A stretch of 22,899 bases of DNA from Phoronis australis (GCA_002633005.1 NMRA01000486.1:1-22899), one strand, 5' to 3'; counted from the first letter of the stretch, positions 1 to 10,065 are shown. Program-made: numbers and translations. The notes: a model not told the origin generated them from the sequence alone.

Positions 1-94
1 AAGTGGAATAATTCGGTGAGTACAACAGCAAGTCGGTTTTATGCTTAGGCGGACGAACATTGGGTTCCCCAGTATAGTACATCACTCATCAGAC

Positions 95-400
95 ACTTGT
101 GACTAGGCATCTGGTACTGGATGTCTTGCACAGGCCACTTATCTTGTCTTGCTGCCCAGTCTCAGTAACAGACTAGTAACTTACATAATTGCTGGTCGTC
201 CGGTACTAGATGGGTACTATTATTGCATCCAACCCTTGTGGCTAGACATGCGGTACCGTACATCTAACACAGGCTACGATCCTAAATAGCCATCTGGTAC
301 TAGAATTTTAACATCTGTTGCTAGCCATCCGGCACTGCGGATGGGTAGGAATCTGGTAGTGGACGTCTAGCTCACGCTACGTTTTTCAGTGACTACGGCA
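95..400 (+). repeat. Degenerate tandem array
   Basis: Variants of catctggtactggatgtc recur near 109, 196, 246, 291, 326 and 350, several followed by a cacaggccac or cacaggctac tail. Spacing is irregular (about 25-90 bp), as in an old, decaying array. Confidence 0.5.
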
Positions 401-1880
401 TCTGAACATCCTACACATGGTCTTAACCACAACAATGTGGTCTGATAGTTTTGATACCGTTTATTAAAGATACTGAATAGAAAGGATACCATGTGATGAT
501 GCATTGTTTCCTGTATTGTTGGTTGTTGGTCATTAAAGTAAAGCAAGTTTTCATTGAAAGAGAATCAACGTAGAATATATACCTTACTCTAATTAATACA
601 CATGCTACATTACTATGAACAAACTTAATTTACAATCTTATACAATGACATGTCTGACTTTATAGGGTCCTTTGCTGAGATGATCATGGAACAGTGGCAC
701 AATCTTACATCAGTAAGAGCCATCACCCTTTCCAATTGTCCATCCCAACTTTGGGCCTGGTAGACCCTTCAAAGGCATTATTTACAGAATAGTCCACTTA
801 TGTGACCGACCGTGGTCTACCCCTGCTGTACTCCATCACATTATTCATTGTTCCATGACCTAGATCCCTGCTCATTGACATACAGCAGCCCATGAGCGTG
901 ATTGGTGAGTTTGTCGGAGAGCAGCAGCTAGCGTCATTGGCACGAAATAATGTGCTGAAACAGGGTTGGTCTGTGTGTAAGATTGTCTGTGCCAGAGGGA
1001 AAGTGAGTGTGGCCACAGTGGTATCACGTATGCATCCGTACTAACAAGAGGAAAATTGCGTTCACAAGAGATCGTGTGCGTGTGCAAGTCGGACTTGCTG
1101 AACATAGTTGGCCATGATCTGACGTGTTGATTACTGACAAGATGTTTATCAGCAAGGTGATTCACTCTGACTTAAACTAATAAAAAATGATATTAGTCTT
1201 TAAAACTTGTATTTCTTACTTTAAGGCTGTGAATTCACTGGATGGCTTGAATTAAGTCTGAATTTAGTCCAATTGAATTCGACCTACAAGCCCAACATGG
1301 CAGCCAAGGCAGCCTGAATCTGTAACAACAGAGGTCTCTGGTGTAACTGAAGTCTTTTTCAGTCATTTCTGTGCCCCTTCAGTGGTTCTAAAATTTCATG
1401 ACGTTTTCGTACACTTTTATTGCTCAGTGCAGCATTTCATATGATGTGAACTTTGCGCCGACACCTAAGCACATCGCCATTTTGAAATGCACTGGCGTCT
1501 ATTCATCAAATTCCAGTGAATGAGGATGCAAACGGTTGCGTCATCCCTAGTGTGCAATGTTGAAACCATTACCAGACGGATAGCTAATACGACGTTCTGG
1601 GATAGCTTTCCATTACCGTACTGCTTGACACTTAGAAATTATTAATATACTGCCAAAACTGCAATTATAGGAATTATCTCCCTTTCAGTTTTGTCCGAAA
1701 AATACAAATAATATATCTGCTGGCCAAACATAGGTTGTGCTGTTGGGCTTTGCTGTAGGAAAACGTGGGTGTCAGCAGTCAATAGATTATCTTAGCATGT
1801 AACCAAGTAATTGCACTGTTGATAGAGTTGAATTTGCTTGCAAGACTTAAGGCCCAAAAGCATCAAAAAAGAAACATTTA
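401..1880 (+). other. Non-coding stretch, nothing supported
   Basis: No exon with convincing splice sites, RNA gene or clear repeat. The open frames at 798-1165 on the - strand overlap in different frames and look like chance. Confidence 0.5.
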
Positions 1881-2087
1881 TTGACTGGCAACCCTGCAGA
1901 ACAGCCACGCCCTATGGCTCTAGCTCTCAGAAACACTGTTAGTAGTTCTAGGGTCCTGGAATTTGCCCTCAATGACGCTCTCCCTGTGTTCTGGATCCAC
2001 CACTACGAGGTTGATAACCTCTCTATCCAGCATGTAGAAGCCTTACATACATCTCGTGGGTTTCATCTTAGTTGGGCGCAACTGTAG
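1881..2087 (+). other. Unrecognised open frame, possible repeat-derived relic
   Basis: The + frame reads through 68 codons (first ATG inside, at MALALRNTVSSS) to TAG. The - strand over the same bases is also open and protein-like, around GFYMLDREVINL and VVDPEHRESV. The two cannot be told apart by eye. The - strand reading has the look of a mobile-element polyprotein fragment, but no family was recognised. Confidence 0.15.
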
Positions 2088-2424
2088 AAAACTCCACTCT
2101 GACTTCATTTGAACTGGAAGTCTTTAACATGTGAGTTGAGCATCCAATCGGATCTGGCTATTCCAGTACTGTAATTTCTCACGTTTTCCAATAATTTCCA
2201 ATTTCTTTTATGCTGACTTTAATATTTTGCTTACCAAATTTATGGCCGCATCACTTTTCTCAAGTCACGACCTTAGTCAGCTAAATGCTATTGTCAAAGG
2301 CGTGGGGGATTGTTGACTTGTTGTGGATCAAAAATGAAAATTCTTGTCCATTTCAACTTAAAAAGTCTAGCCAATTTAATAATTTCATGTGTTTAGGTTG
2401 TGTAATTTATCCCATCAATGCTTC

Positions 2425-2529
2425 AGTGTAATATAACTTGATGTCATATTTTGAGAACTAGTTTTCTCCACTGAATAATGAGCGTCAAACTGATTCTCAA
2501 ATGATGGGCACATTATATCCCACTATTAC
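2425..2529 (-). mobile_element. Fold-back (MITE-like) element, copy A
   Basis: About 105 bp. The left arm (atattttgagaactagtt) pairs imperfectly with the right arm (aactgattctcaaatgatgg). The centre matches the reverse complement of the element at 19092-19199, so it is the same family in the opposite orientation. Confidence 0.65.
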
Positions 2530-2966
2530 TGATCTCAAGAGTCGTAACTTCTTCGCCCGTTCGTGATGTATTCACTGCCTCCTGATGTTTTATTTTCAAA
2601 TACAACTGATGATACCAAACTTGCACTCTGTATACTTGTACGTTATTACAACCTTATTTTTAATTTGGCGTCTTTGTCGAAAGAGTGAGTATCAAATTTG
2701 CAGTATCAATGTGAGTAAATATTTATCTAGTCACCAGGGACCATGCCCATTTATATTTGTTATTTTGAAAATTTGGCCGAAATGAAAAAAAAATACCGTT
2801 ACCTAGCAAAGTTTCTTTTGCCAAGTATGTTACTGTTTTCAAGAAATTTGTTTGCGGTCTTTTTGGCTTCTTAATTTTATATTCAATGTCTGATTGTGTC
2901 TGGTCTATTTTTGGTTGAACTTAGAATCAAGGTGGCGATTAGGGTGTTTTTCAAAAGCGTAGTCCT

Positions 2967-3317
2967 TTGACTGATCTTTCTGCATACGAAAGGGAGAAAA
3001 CACGACATACCCATGAACATCGCGGTGCAGAGGTTGGAGCTGTCATGTTTTGCCCATTGAGATCGGGTGTCGTGGTTTTGTCACCCGATCAATGTCTCTA
3101 TTCGCCCAGATTGGACTCGGTAGTTGTGGCACGAGGAAGACCAACAAGAGCCTTCAGTGTGCTACAGAATAAGCATCTTGCTGGATTTGGACTAGAGATA
3201 GAAAAACAAAAATTCAGACAGCGGCTTGCCACTCTGGCTAATTGTCCAACAGACACCTCCCGGTGGCTTGTTGCTGTTAGCACAGCCAGGGATGGCAGTA
3301 CCGTTGGTAGTTGTTGA
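2967..3317 (+). other. Unrecognised open frame
   Basis: A 116-codon + frame, covered on part of the - strand by another open frame. It contains SVVVARGRPTRAFSVLQNK and LEIEKQKFRQRLATLANC, which look protein-like, but no family was recognised. It has no convincing start context or splice partners. It runs into the 50-bp tandem duplication at 3306. It could be a repeat-derived relic. Confidence 0.12.
3061..3090. repeat. Perfect 9-bp hairpin
   Basis: gatcgggtg (3061-3069) is repeated inverted as cacccgatc (3082-3090), with a 12-base loop. It is a short isolated stem with no run of T after it. Confidence 0.7.
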
Positions 3318-3405
3318 AACAGTGTTATCATCCCCGGTTGGCAGCTGAGGAGGACGGTAGTTGCTGAAACAGTGTTATCATCCCCGGTTGGCAGCTGAGG
3401 AGGAC
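3306..3405 (+). repeat. 50-bp tandem duplication
   Basis: Two copies, 3306-3355 and 3356-3405, nearly identical, each containing gaaacagtgttatcatcccc and ggcagctgaggaggac. Confidence 0.93.
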
Positions 3406-3570
3406 AGTGTCTTGCAATTTGCAAGTTGTATGATATATGTCATATCTGCCAGTTATTCTAGATTTGCCTATGATTGCTTTTTTCACTGGAATTTGGTTAA
3501 TCATACTCTAAAAGAGGATACAGACATTTGTTTCATTCATCATTGTCATCGTCATTTACTGTGATTATCA

Positions 3571-3832
3571 TTAAAGGCGAAGGCAACCTTTTTCATGTCT
3601 TTTTAGCAAAAATAAGGTTGGTTGGTTATCCCAGACACATTTTCCACTTAATTACAGCTTTTCGTAATTTAATTATTTATTCGTTGTCTACTCCGGAAGT
3701 GACGTTTTGGGAGGCAAGAATTCCCGCCTATTTCTTTTCTTACAGTCTGACTGTGAGAGCTGCCAAGTCAGTTCTTTCTCGGTTTTGATAAGTTCGGTCA
3801 TCGTGTGATTTTGTTTACCAGTCAGTCATCAG
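3571..3832 (+). repeat. Left terminal inverted repeat
   Basis: About 260 bp, inverted copy of 4190-4455 with scattered mismatches and small gaps. The outer 18 bp differ at one position. Confidence 0.88.
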
Positions 3833-4182
3833 GATGTACTCATTATCGTCTCAGGACAGAGAAACAAGTGTTCCACTTGCCCAAGTGTCCGCGACACACT
3901 CCCACTGATAGTGACCTGACCACACAAACTGTTTACACCCCACCGTGTGTCTCCCTCGCCACACACCTGGCACCTTCTAAATAGCTCCAATACTTTAGAC
4001 AAGTCCACAATAAACTTATCAAAGTTTGGTTCACCGATCTGTTCATTGAACAACGAACTGTCCTCTTCACTGGGTTTCGAACAGGACCTGTATTCACTCC
4101 CACTACTCAACATCGCAGCAGGGCTGCTTACAGGCTTTGGGCCATAATGAGTACATCCCGGTATGCAGCAACAGTGCGGCAT
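3829..4182 (-). pseudogene. THAP-like / Cys-rich coding relic inside the transposon
   Basis: From the ATG at 4182 the frame reads MPHCCCIPGCTHYGPK. This resembles the start of a THAP zinc finger, where Met-Pro is followed by closely spaced cysteines. It then runs through a Ser-rich linker to DKFIVDLSKVLELFRRCQVC. The latter resembles a Cys-rich domain often found in animal THAP-type and uncharacterised transposon-related proteins. Past this point another frame reads SGHYQWECVADTW, a Gly-His and Trp pattern expected downstream in such a domain, so a frameshift is likely. The rest of the THAP domain (C2CH) is absent. Seen: the motifs and the frame change. Inferred: a decayed, internally deleted copy of a transposon protein. 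The ORF ends in the left inverted repeat. Confidence 0.4.
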
Positions 4183-4189
4183 GTTGATT

Positions 4190-4455
4190 GATTCGTAAAC
4201 AAAAACAAACGACAACTGAACTTATGACAACCGAGATAGATGAATGACTGACTCGACAACGCTCATATAGTCAGACTATGGGAAAAGAAATTAGCGCGAA
4301 ATCCTTGCCTTCCAAAACGTGACTTCCGGAGTAGATAACGAATAATTAATCAAATTACGAAATGCTGTAATTAAGTGGAAAATATGTCTGGGATAATCAC
4401 CGAACCTTATTTTTGCTAAAAATGATATGCAAAAAAAGGTTGCCTTTGCCTTTAA
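4190..4455 (-). repeat. Right terminal inverted repeat
   Basis: Partner of the left repeat at 3571-3832. It contains ttatgacaaccgagatagat, which pairs with the left-side ctcggttttgataag. Confidence 0.88.
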
Positions 4456-5237
4456 TATTCCGTTTTTTATTGGTCACCTTCCCTGCTGCGGGTTGTCAAA
4501 ATTTGCTTTTTATGTTCCTGTTCTTTTTTATCACAATCCTGGTGTTAGTCAGTCATTGCGCTAAATCTTCCAAACATCTGTGCTCAAATTAACCTCAAAG
4601 TTTCTTTTTCCATGTAACTTCCCCAAAACTGTTTCATATATTTATTAATTCTGCATGGGTACAGCACTAGCCTGGTTATAGTATTTCTATTTTCTGTTTC
4701 CCTTTGTCACACCCAGGACTACAGTTTTCTATGACGTGTGGTCATATGAGATATTTTCATTATGTCTATGTTGTGACATTTATGATGTGGAGAACTCCAA
4801 TTGTGTCACTTGACCGGGTTAACATTCACTCTTGGCTAAATGCCTGAGACAGAATTCCAGGAAATTTCACTTTTAATCGATCAATCCTTACTTTCATTAC
4901 TTGTAGCAGTCTGATCATTAACGAGGGCTGATGTACATTCTATAACTTATTACCAGAAATTTTTGATAATGTCCCAGATAATATCTCAGGTAATATCCCA
5001 GGCACCTTGTCCGGGCACCCTGTAACTACAGTGCACCGTCTGCTGCATTTTCGATGTTTGTGTTTTATTATACTTTTTACCAGAGATTTCCAATAAAAAC
5101 AAATGCCTTGTGATATGGCGTCACTTCAAATGGAACGTTTTGTATAACAAGAAAGATCTTTTTTAAACAATTCGATTGAAGCAATTATCTCCCATTGCCT
5201 TGAAATTCACATAAGAGTGTTCTCCCGCTCAGTGACG
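4456..5237 (+). other. Non-coding AT-rich stretch
   Basis: No gene supported. A small internal repeat near 4970-5005 (ccagataatatctcagg, then taatatcccagg) is the only structure noticed. Confidence 0.5.
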
Positions 5238-5423
5238 TTACCAGACAGAGGGCAGTTGTGAGCCCCTGATAACATCCAGCTCCTTTGTTAACTGCCGAGC
5301 ACGGTCTTGTCTGCTGCCAGGCTTATTAGCGAACACAGTCAAACCCAGTGCGTTGGTACGTTCGGACAGGATAGAGTGTCTTAACTTTGGTTGTTGGGGA
5401 ATTTTGATGGTATAAAAACTATA
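5238..5423 (-). other. Unrecognised - strand open frame with a donor-like end
   Basis: The - strand frame contains IPQQPKLRHSILSERTNAL, then ANKPGSRQDRARQLTKELD, and ends at SQLPSVW, followed by a possible GTAACG donor. It reads like real protein, but the acceptor side is weak (tatag without a pyrimidine tract) and no family was recognised. It may be a mobile-element fragment or an isolated exon. Confidence 0.2.
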
Positions 5424-5497
5424 CGTGATCAGCATTTGATGAGGAATTAAGTTCATTATTGGTTTATGTTCAAACATTTTATAACTTTTTTTAACAG

Positions 5498-5611
5498 CAC
5501 AGTCCTATCAGGCTAGATAGCATCTTATCAATTATTGAACAAAAGAGAGCTGGCCCTCCAACCATAAATGCCAGAATGGAGTTAATCAGTCGTCTAAGAT
5601 TTTGGCTCTAG
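5498..5611 (+). other. Possible terminal exon or relic in duplicated block (copy 1)
   Basis: A T-rich tract and AACAG form a good acceptor. The frame then reads HSPIRLDSILSIIEQKRAG, continues PPTINARMELISRLRFWL, and ends at TAG, 37 residues in all. It looks protein-like, but no family was recognised and no upstream exon was found. The copy at 6173-6286 keeps the frame with two conservative replacements (I to F, R to K). Confidence 0.2.
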
Positions 5612-5974
5612 GGGTCATCTTTCCAACTTCTTCTTGTGCCATACAACCTTACAAGTTGGACTCAATGGGAGAACGCCATATTGAATGCTTTAAAAGATTT
5701 GAAGTATTTTTTCCATCAAATTCTTGTAATTTTGCATACAACCGCATTGCAAAGAAAATTTTTTTTCACTTGAGCCCAAGTTACTTATAGAGTGGAGAAA
5801 AGGTCGATTTAAAACAAGAGTTTTGAGCACATTGTGGTTTTACAACTGATCTGGCTATTATGATGTTGGAACATGCATATATTTCATTGGCCAGTCTTGA
5901 ATGCTTTTGATTTTTCATTTGTCAAAAGAAATGATTCAAATGATGCTACTGATTCTCTGTATTATACAATCCAT

Positions 5975-6128
5975 TCTCTTTCACGCAACCCATTTTCTGC
6001 GTCATGCAACCCACTCCCTGTATCATACAACCCATTCCCTGTATCATACAACCCATTCCCTGTATCATACAACCCACTCCATGTATCATACAACCCATTC
6101 CCTGTATCATACAACCCACTCCCTGTAT
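5975..6128 (+). repeat. 21-bp minisatellite (copy 1)
   Basis: The unit is cccattccctgtatcatacaa with variants; about seven units. Because 21 is divisible by three, all frames without a stop stay open and read as 7-residue repeats such as NPFPVSY. These frames are not taken as genes. Confidence 0.9.
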
Positions 6129-6172
6129 NATTATTGGTTTATGTTCAAACATTTTATAACTTTTTTTAACAG

Positions 6173-6286
6173 CACAGTCCTATCAGGCTAGATAGCATCT
6201 TATCATTTATTGAACAAAAGAAAGCTGGCCCTCCAACCATAAATGCCAGAATGGAGTTAATCAGTCGTCTAAGATTTTGGCTCTAG
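6173..6286 (+). other. Possible terminal exon or relic in duplicated block (copy 2)
   Basis: Second copy of the frame at 5498-5611, intact, with SFIEQKKAG in place of SIIEQKRAG. Confidence 0.2.
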
Positions 6287-6649
6287 GGGTCATCTTTCCA
6301 ACTTCTTCTTGTGCCATACAACCTTACAAGTTGGACTCAATGGGAGAACGCCATAATGAATGCTTTAAAAGATTTGAAGTATTTTTTCCATCAAATTCTT
6401 GTAATTTTGCATACAACCGCATTGCAAAGAAAAATTTTTTTCACTTGAGCCCACGTTACTTATAGAGTGGAGAAAAGGTCGATTTAAAACAAGAGTTTTG
6501 AGCACATTGTGGTTTTACAACTGATCTGGCTATTATGATGTTGGAACATGCATATATTTCATTGGCCAGTCTTGAATGCTTTTGATTTTTCATTTGTCGA
6601 AAGAAATGATTCAAATGATGCTACTGATTCTCTGTATTATACAATCCAT

Positions 6650-6797
6650 TCTCTATCACGCAACCCATTTTCTGCGTCATGCAACCCACTCCCTGTATCA
6701 TACAACTCACTCCCTGCATCATACAACCCACTCCCTGTATCATACAACCCACTCCCTGTATCATACAACCCACTCCCTGCACCATACAACTCACTCC
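6650..6797 (+). repeat. 21-bp minisatellite (copy 2)
   Basis: The same 21-bp unit as in copy 1 but with a different order of variants (cactccctgcatcatacaa, caccatacaactcactcc). It is cut by the N at 6798. Confidence 0.9.
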
Positions 6798-6798
6798 N

Positions 6799-7350
6799 AT
6801 TGTATTTTACTTTACAAAATTTGAAACTAGCTTGTATTCCTGGGTTCTCATCCTCATTTATGTTGCTGGTTCTCTGAGTTAGCCGCAGAAGACCCTAGGT
6901 CTGTTACAAGCAGAAGCCTCTTTACATGCCAGCCTGCTTTTTAGGCCTGTGTGAATGTGCGGGGGCTTCACCTTTATACATATTAAGGCGCATGTACTTG
7001 TATGTGAAATCAGTGAGCATATTAGCATGAAGTGCAAGTGGAGTTGTCCATCAGAAAGTGATTGACATGTTTTCAACGTGTTATGATCGGTGGGTATGGA
7101 GAACACGCCACTTATTGTCAGTGTACACCCCGCCTGATGCTTCTCACTGACACATTTGCTGCAGATGTAAACAACACTTTCGTCTAGCTAATCAATGTTA
7201 ATCCATGCTACACGCTACAACAAATTCCCTGATATTCTGTGCCATAGGTTTGTTTGAAAATCAGTACTGGTAGTTCAACTTAATTTTTCTTACTTGACTT
7301 CCAAGCAAACAAGACGAACTACTGCTATATTGCGATGTTCATTGACTAGC
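6799..7350 (+). other. Non-coding stretch
   Basis: Unique sequence between the duplicated block and the 38-bp minisatellite. No gene, RNA or repeat supported. Confidence 0.5.
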
Positions 7351-7616
7351 TTCTCTGTTGTCTCTGTGGGTGCACACAGTGTGTTGGCTTCTCTGTTGTC
7401 TCTGTGGGTGCACACAGTGTGTTGGCTTCTCAGTTGTCTCTGTGGGTACACACAGTGTGTTGGCTCCCATGTTGTCTGTATGGGTGCACACAGTGTGTTG
7501 GCTTCTCTGTTGTCTCCGTGGGTGCACACAGTATGTTGACTTCTCTGTTGTCTCTGTGGGTTCACACTGTGTGTTGGCTTCTCTGTTGTCTCTATGGGTG
7601 CCCGCAGTGTGTTGGT
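7351..7616 (+). repeat. 38-bp minisatellite, seven units
   Basis: Unit starts are at 7351, 7389, 7427, 7465, 7503, 7541 and 7579, with core ttctctgttgtctctgtggg and gtgcacacagtgtgttggc. The period is not a multiple of three, so open frames on both strands form a 38-residue super-repeat; these are shadows of the repeat. Confidence 0.95.
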
Positions 7617-7782
7617 GTCTATAGGGAGTGTCGGATTAAGCAACTCTGGGGTCCACAGCGAAAGTGAAAGCACTGGGCTCCTACTTGCATGCTCATACAA
7701 AGATTATTTGAAATGTAAAGCAAGATAGGAGTAGTGTTCATTTTTGAGAAGGAACTAAAGCAATCAAGATGGCTTCTACGTG

Positions 7783-8052
7783 ATGAGACAGTGCGTCCAT
7801 TGGACAACGCATCGAATTAGAAGATTTCACGAGTTCATACGCCGTTTATCAGTGGCCCCACGTTTGTTCCAGCACTACATTGTTTACTCAATGGGTCCCC
7901 ACACTCTTGACCCTTCACCTGTTTTAACTGGTGGTACCCAAACACAAACTTTCGCACCACCTGAAGATAGTGTTTCTATAAGAGCAGAAATGTGTAGACG
8001 TTTATTGGTACAGGCGCTTCTAAAACTGTTGCGGAAACTTAAAAGGCGTTGA
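7783..8052 (+). CDS. Unrecognised small ORF, doubtful
   Basis: ATG at 7783 to TGA at 8050-8052, 89 codons. The frame contains HRIRRFHEFIRRLSVAPRLF, then a Pro/Thr-rich middle (HTLDPSPVLTGG), and a basic helical end, MCRRLLVQALLKLLRKLKRR. Composition is less AT-rich and more protein-like than its surroundings, with no overlapping frame of similar quality. No family was recognised, and no partner exons or promoter were identified. It could be a single-exon gene, a terminal exon of another + strand gene, or a decayed element. Confidence 0.25.
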   Translation: MRQCVHWTTHRIRRFHEFIRRLSVAPRLFQHYIVYSMGPHTLDPSPVLTGGTQTQTFAPPEDSVSIRAEMCRRLLVQALLKLLRKLKRR

Positions 8053-9654
8053 GTCCATAACACATGTTACGTCTGGTGTGTTTTAATGCAGCACTGTACA
8101 GATGACAACTTTATCGCACAGACCTATTGATTGTGTGGTGCCTCTGGGGTCCAAGGACATCTCTTATTTTTGAACAACGTCAATTAGCTTCTACTATCAG
8201 ATACATACTCTTTTCATTTACCAGTAATGACTAGGCATCTTATCTCTACCAACCTATGAGGGTAAAAGCTGAAAAGTGCTGCATTTTTGAAAGAGATGGG
8301 TCGAGATTCCTGCACATGGGTCACATGCTGTACTGAACTATCTCAGTCTTATAACTGTATTTGTATAATCCTGCTAATTAGCCCCATAACCTGTGACTGG
8401 CAGAGAATGAGTTGATATCCTCAGAAACAATCAGCCCTTTATGATGCTGGATGCGTAATGAACCATAGGTAATGAGGTGGCGAATCTCATCCTGAAAATT
8501 ACCAATAATGCGTGCAGAATGCTGTTAGGGCCAAGTGTGGACATCAAGTAGATTGATCTTGAGGTGTCTGAAAGTTTGGCTTATAATCTATAAGAAACCA
8601 TGCATGTTGGTTATATTGAAACAATTTCATTTGGCACTAAATAAAATAGATCTTTAAAAATATCAAAAAATGTGAGGGTAATGTCAATCAAGGACTTCTG
8701 TCACATATGTTGGTGTCAGCTTGATGAGAAAATAGTTGAACATGTACACCTTAAGTAAAGGCACAACTAGAAATCTACTCCAATTCACCATTTTATCCCA
8801 CGAATCGAGAAAACTTTTAGTAAATATGCTGATCCAAGTCTACTGTGATTAAGCTGTGACAACGTGGTTTAGTATCAGTACCGCTTCTAAGAATTTGAAA
8901 CAGATCGCCCGTGTTGGTTGAACGGAATTTAAAATGACCAGTTATCTCCCCTGTTTCAGGATATATCCAACAGCTGAAGTTTAACCTAGTGCACCAGAAA
9001 CACCCCCAATAATTAACACGACCCAGCCAGAGAAATGGACTCTTAAAATTATACAAGATCACCCTGTGATCTAAGTTCCTCATCAAGATACAGATACCAG
9101 GCTCAGGCTAGGAGTGACCTCTTGAATTATCAACATATGTCAAAAGTCATTAAAAATTTGTTTGAAAAAACACTTTTTACATTCTGTCAAAACGGGAATA
9201 GGATGATAAAAAATAGTCGTTTTCCAATAGTTTATTCAATCGCCATGATTTATGTCATTACTGATATTTACTGTTTCATTTCGTGCCTTTTCTCTATTTT
9301 TTGTTTTTTAATTTGTATTTTGTTAATATTTATACTCATCAATGCTCATGTCTTCATTCCTGCTTCTGTATCATTTTTCCTGTAAATTAAATATGGCACC
9401 TTTGGCTGTCGGAATACAATGAAAAGAGCTATTTGAAACCTTTGTGTATAATTCTTTCCAGCATGAACTGTTTGTTTATTGCCTGTTCTGTCTTTCATGG
9501 CTTTTCATTTTGTTGTTTTATTTTATGTTTTTTATTCTTATTGTTTTGAATTTAATGAATAAAACACTGTTGTCTACAACTTTGAAGTGAAACTGTCCTG
9601 CTAAGCTTTGTAGCCTTTTGTTTGGCAATCACTAATGATTACAACCATTGTGTT
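8053..9654 (+). other. AT-rich stretch without supported genes
   Basis: The - strand frame at 8817-9086 includes WIYPETGEITGHFKFRSTN and looks somewhat protein-like, but it has no support. The + frame at 9122-9385 is an AT-rich hydrophobic run and is not a gene. AATAAA at about 9558 follows a T-rich stretch and may be the 3' end of an old retroposed element. Confidence 0.4.
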
Positions 9655-9795
9655 GTCGATGCCATATTGCTGCGCCTTTAGGCCCATGGGCCTATATCCA
9701 TAATAATGCCTTTTTAGCATCATTTTTTTACTCAAAGGGTTCGCATATTGGCATTCGCCTAAGTGTTGCATATAAGCCCGGGTAATATCTCCTGC
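9655..9795 (+). repeat. Diverged repeat pair, copy 1
   Basis: Shares with 9945-10065 the order: gcgcctttaggcccatg, a central cctttttagc/acccaagtg part, cgcctaagt, and catataagcccgg. It contains the palindrome aggcccatgggcct. Confidence 0.6.
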
Positions 9796-9944
9796 GTAGG
9801 ACCATACATTACTTTGCATACTAGTATAGTCTGTGGCTCTCGTTTGAAAACCGCGCTGTGCTTCTTGATGGCAATTTTTTATCTGCTTCTATATCTTTGG
9901 AGTTCCTTGGCGTATTTTCAAGAAATTTGATAAATAGTTATTTA

Positions 9945-10065
9945 TTACCGTATTGTCGCATCTTTAGGCCCGTGTACTTATATATCTGTTTTCGCATCCT
10001 TTTTTACCCAAGTGGTGCGCGTGTTGACATATGCGCCTAAATTTCACATATAAGCACAGTTCTGC
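9945..10065 (+). repeat. Diverged repeat pair, copy 2
   Basis: Second copy: accgtattgtcgcatcttta, ggcccgtgtacttata, ttttttacccaagtggtgcg, then gcgcctaaatttcacatata. Same orientation as copy 1, about 290 bp apart. Probably a dispersed MITE-like or SINE-like family. Confidence 0.6.

Larger units (their letters stand above)
3571..4455 (-). mobile_element. DNA transposon with long terminal inverted repeats, TTAA at both ends
   Basis: The left end reads TTAAAGGCGAAGGCAACC at 3571, and the right end GGTTGCCTTTGCCTTTAA, ending at 4455. Inverted similarity continues inward about 260 bp on each side: tactccggaagtgacgtttt on the left pairs with the inverse of aaaacgtgacttccggagta on the right. The interior of about 350 bp holds a - strand coding relic. 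TTAA may be the target duplication, as in piggyBac-type elements, or part of the inverted repeats around a TA target. At 885 bp it is too short to be autonomous, so it is probably an internally deleted derivative. Confidence 0.88.
5455..6129 (+). repeat. 675-bp duplicated block, copy 1, ending at a gap base
   Basis: 5455-5970 matches 6130-6645 at an almost constant offset of 675 with only about seven differences. The block ends in a 21-bp minisatellite that runs into the single N at 6129. Confidence 0.93.
6130..6798 (+). repeat. 675-bp duplicated block, copy 2, ending at a gap base
   Basis: It begins directly after the N at 6129 and repeats copy 1 from attattggtttatg onward. It ends in its own minisatellite version at the N at 6798. 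Unique sequence resumes at 6799. Confidence 0.93.

Noticed and set aside
1500-1560. Possible NEDANG match to the missing N-terminal PP2C motif
   Set aside because: The surrounding residues do not follow the family pattern and the frame stops within a few codons; there are no splice sites to support it.
5873-6191. Open frames reading NPFPVSY-type or THSLYHT-type repeats
   Set aside because: They are the translation of a 21-bp minisatellite, open in several frames at once and interrupted by an assembly N.
7290-7700. 136-codon - strand ORF and several + strand ORFs
   Set aside because: All are frames through the 38-bp minisatellite; no start context, splice partners or non-repeat coding sequence.
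9122-9385. 87-codon hydrophobic + strand ORF
   Set aside because: AT-rich Phe/Ile/Leu run with no protein-like pattern, as expected from T-rich DNA.
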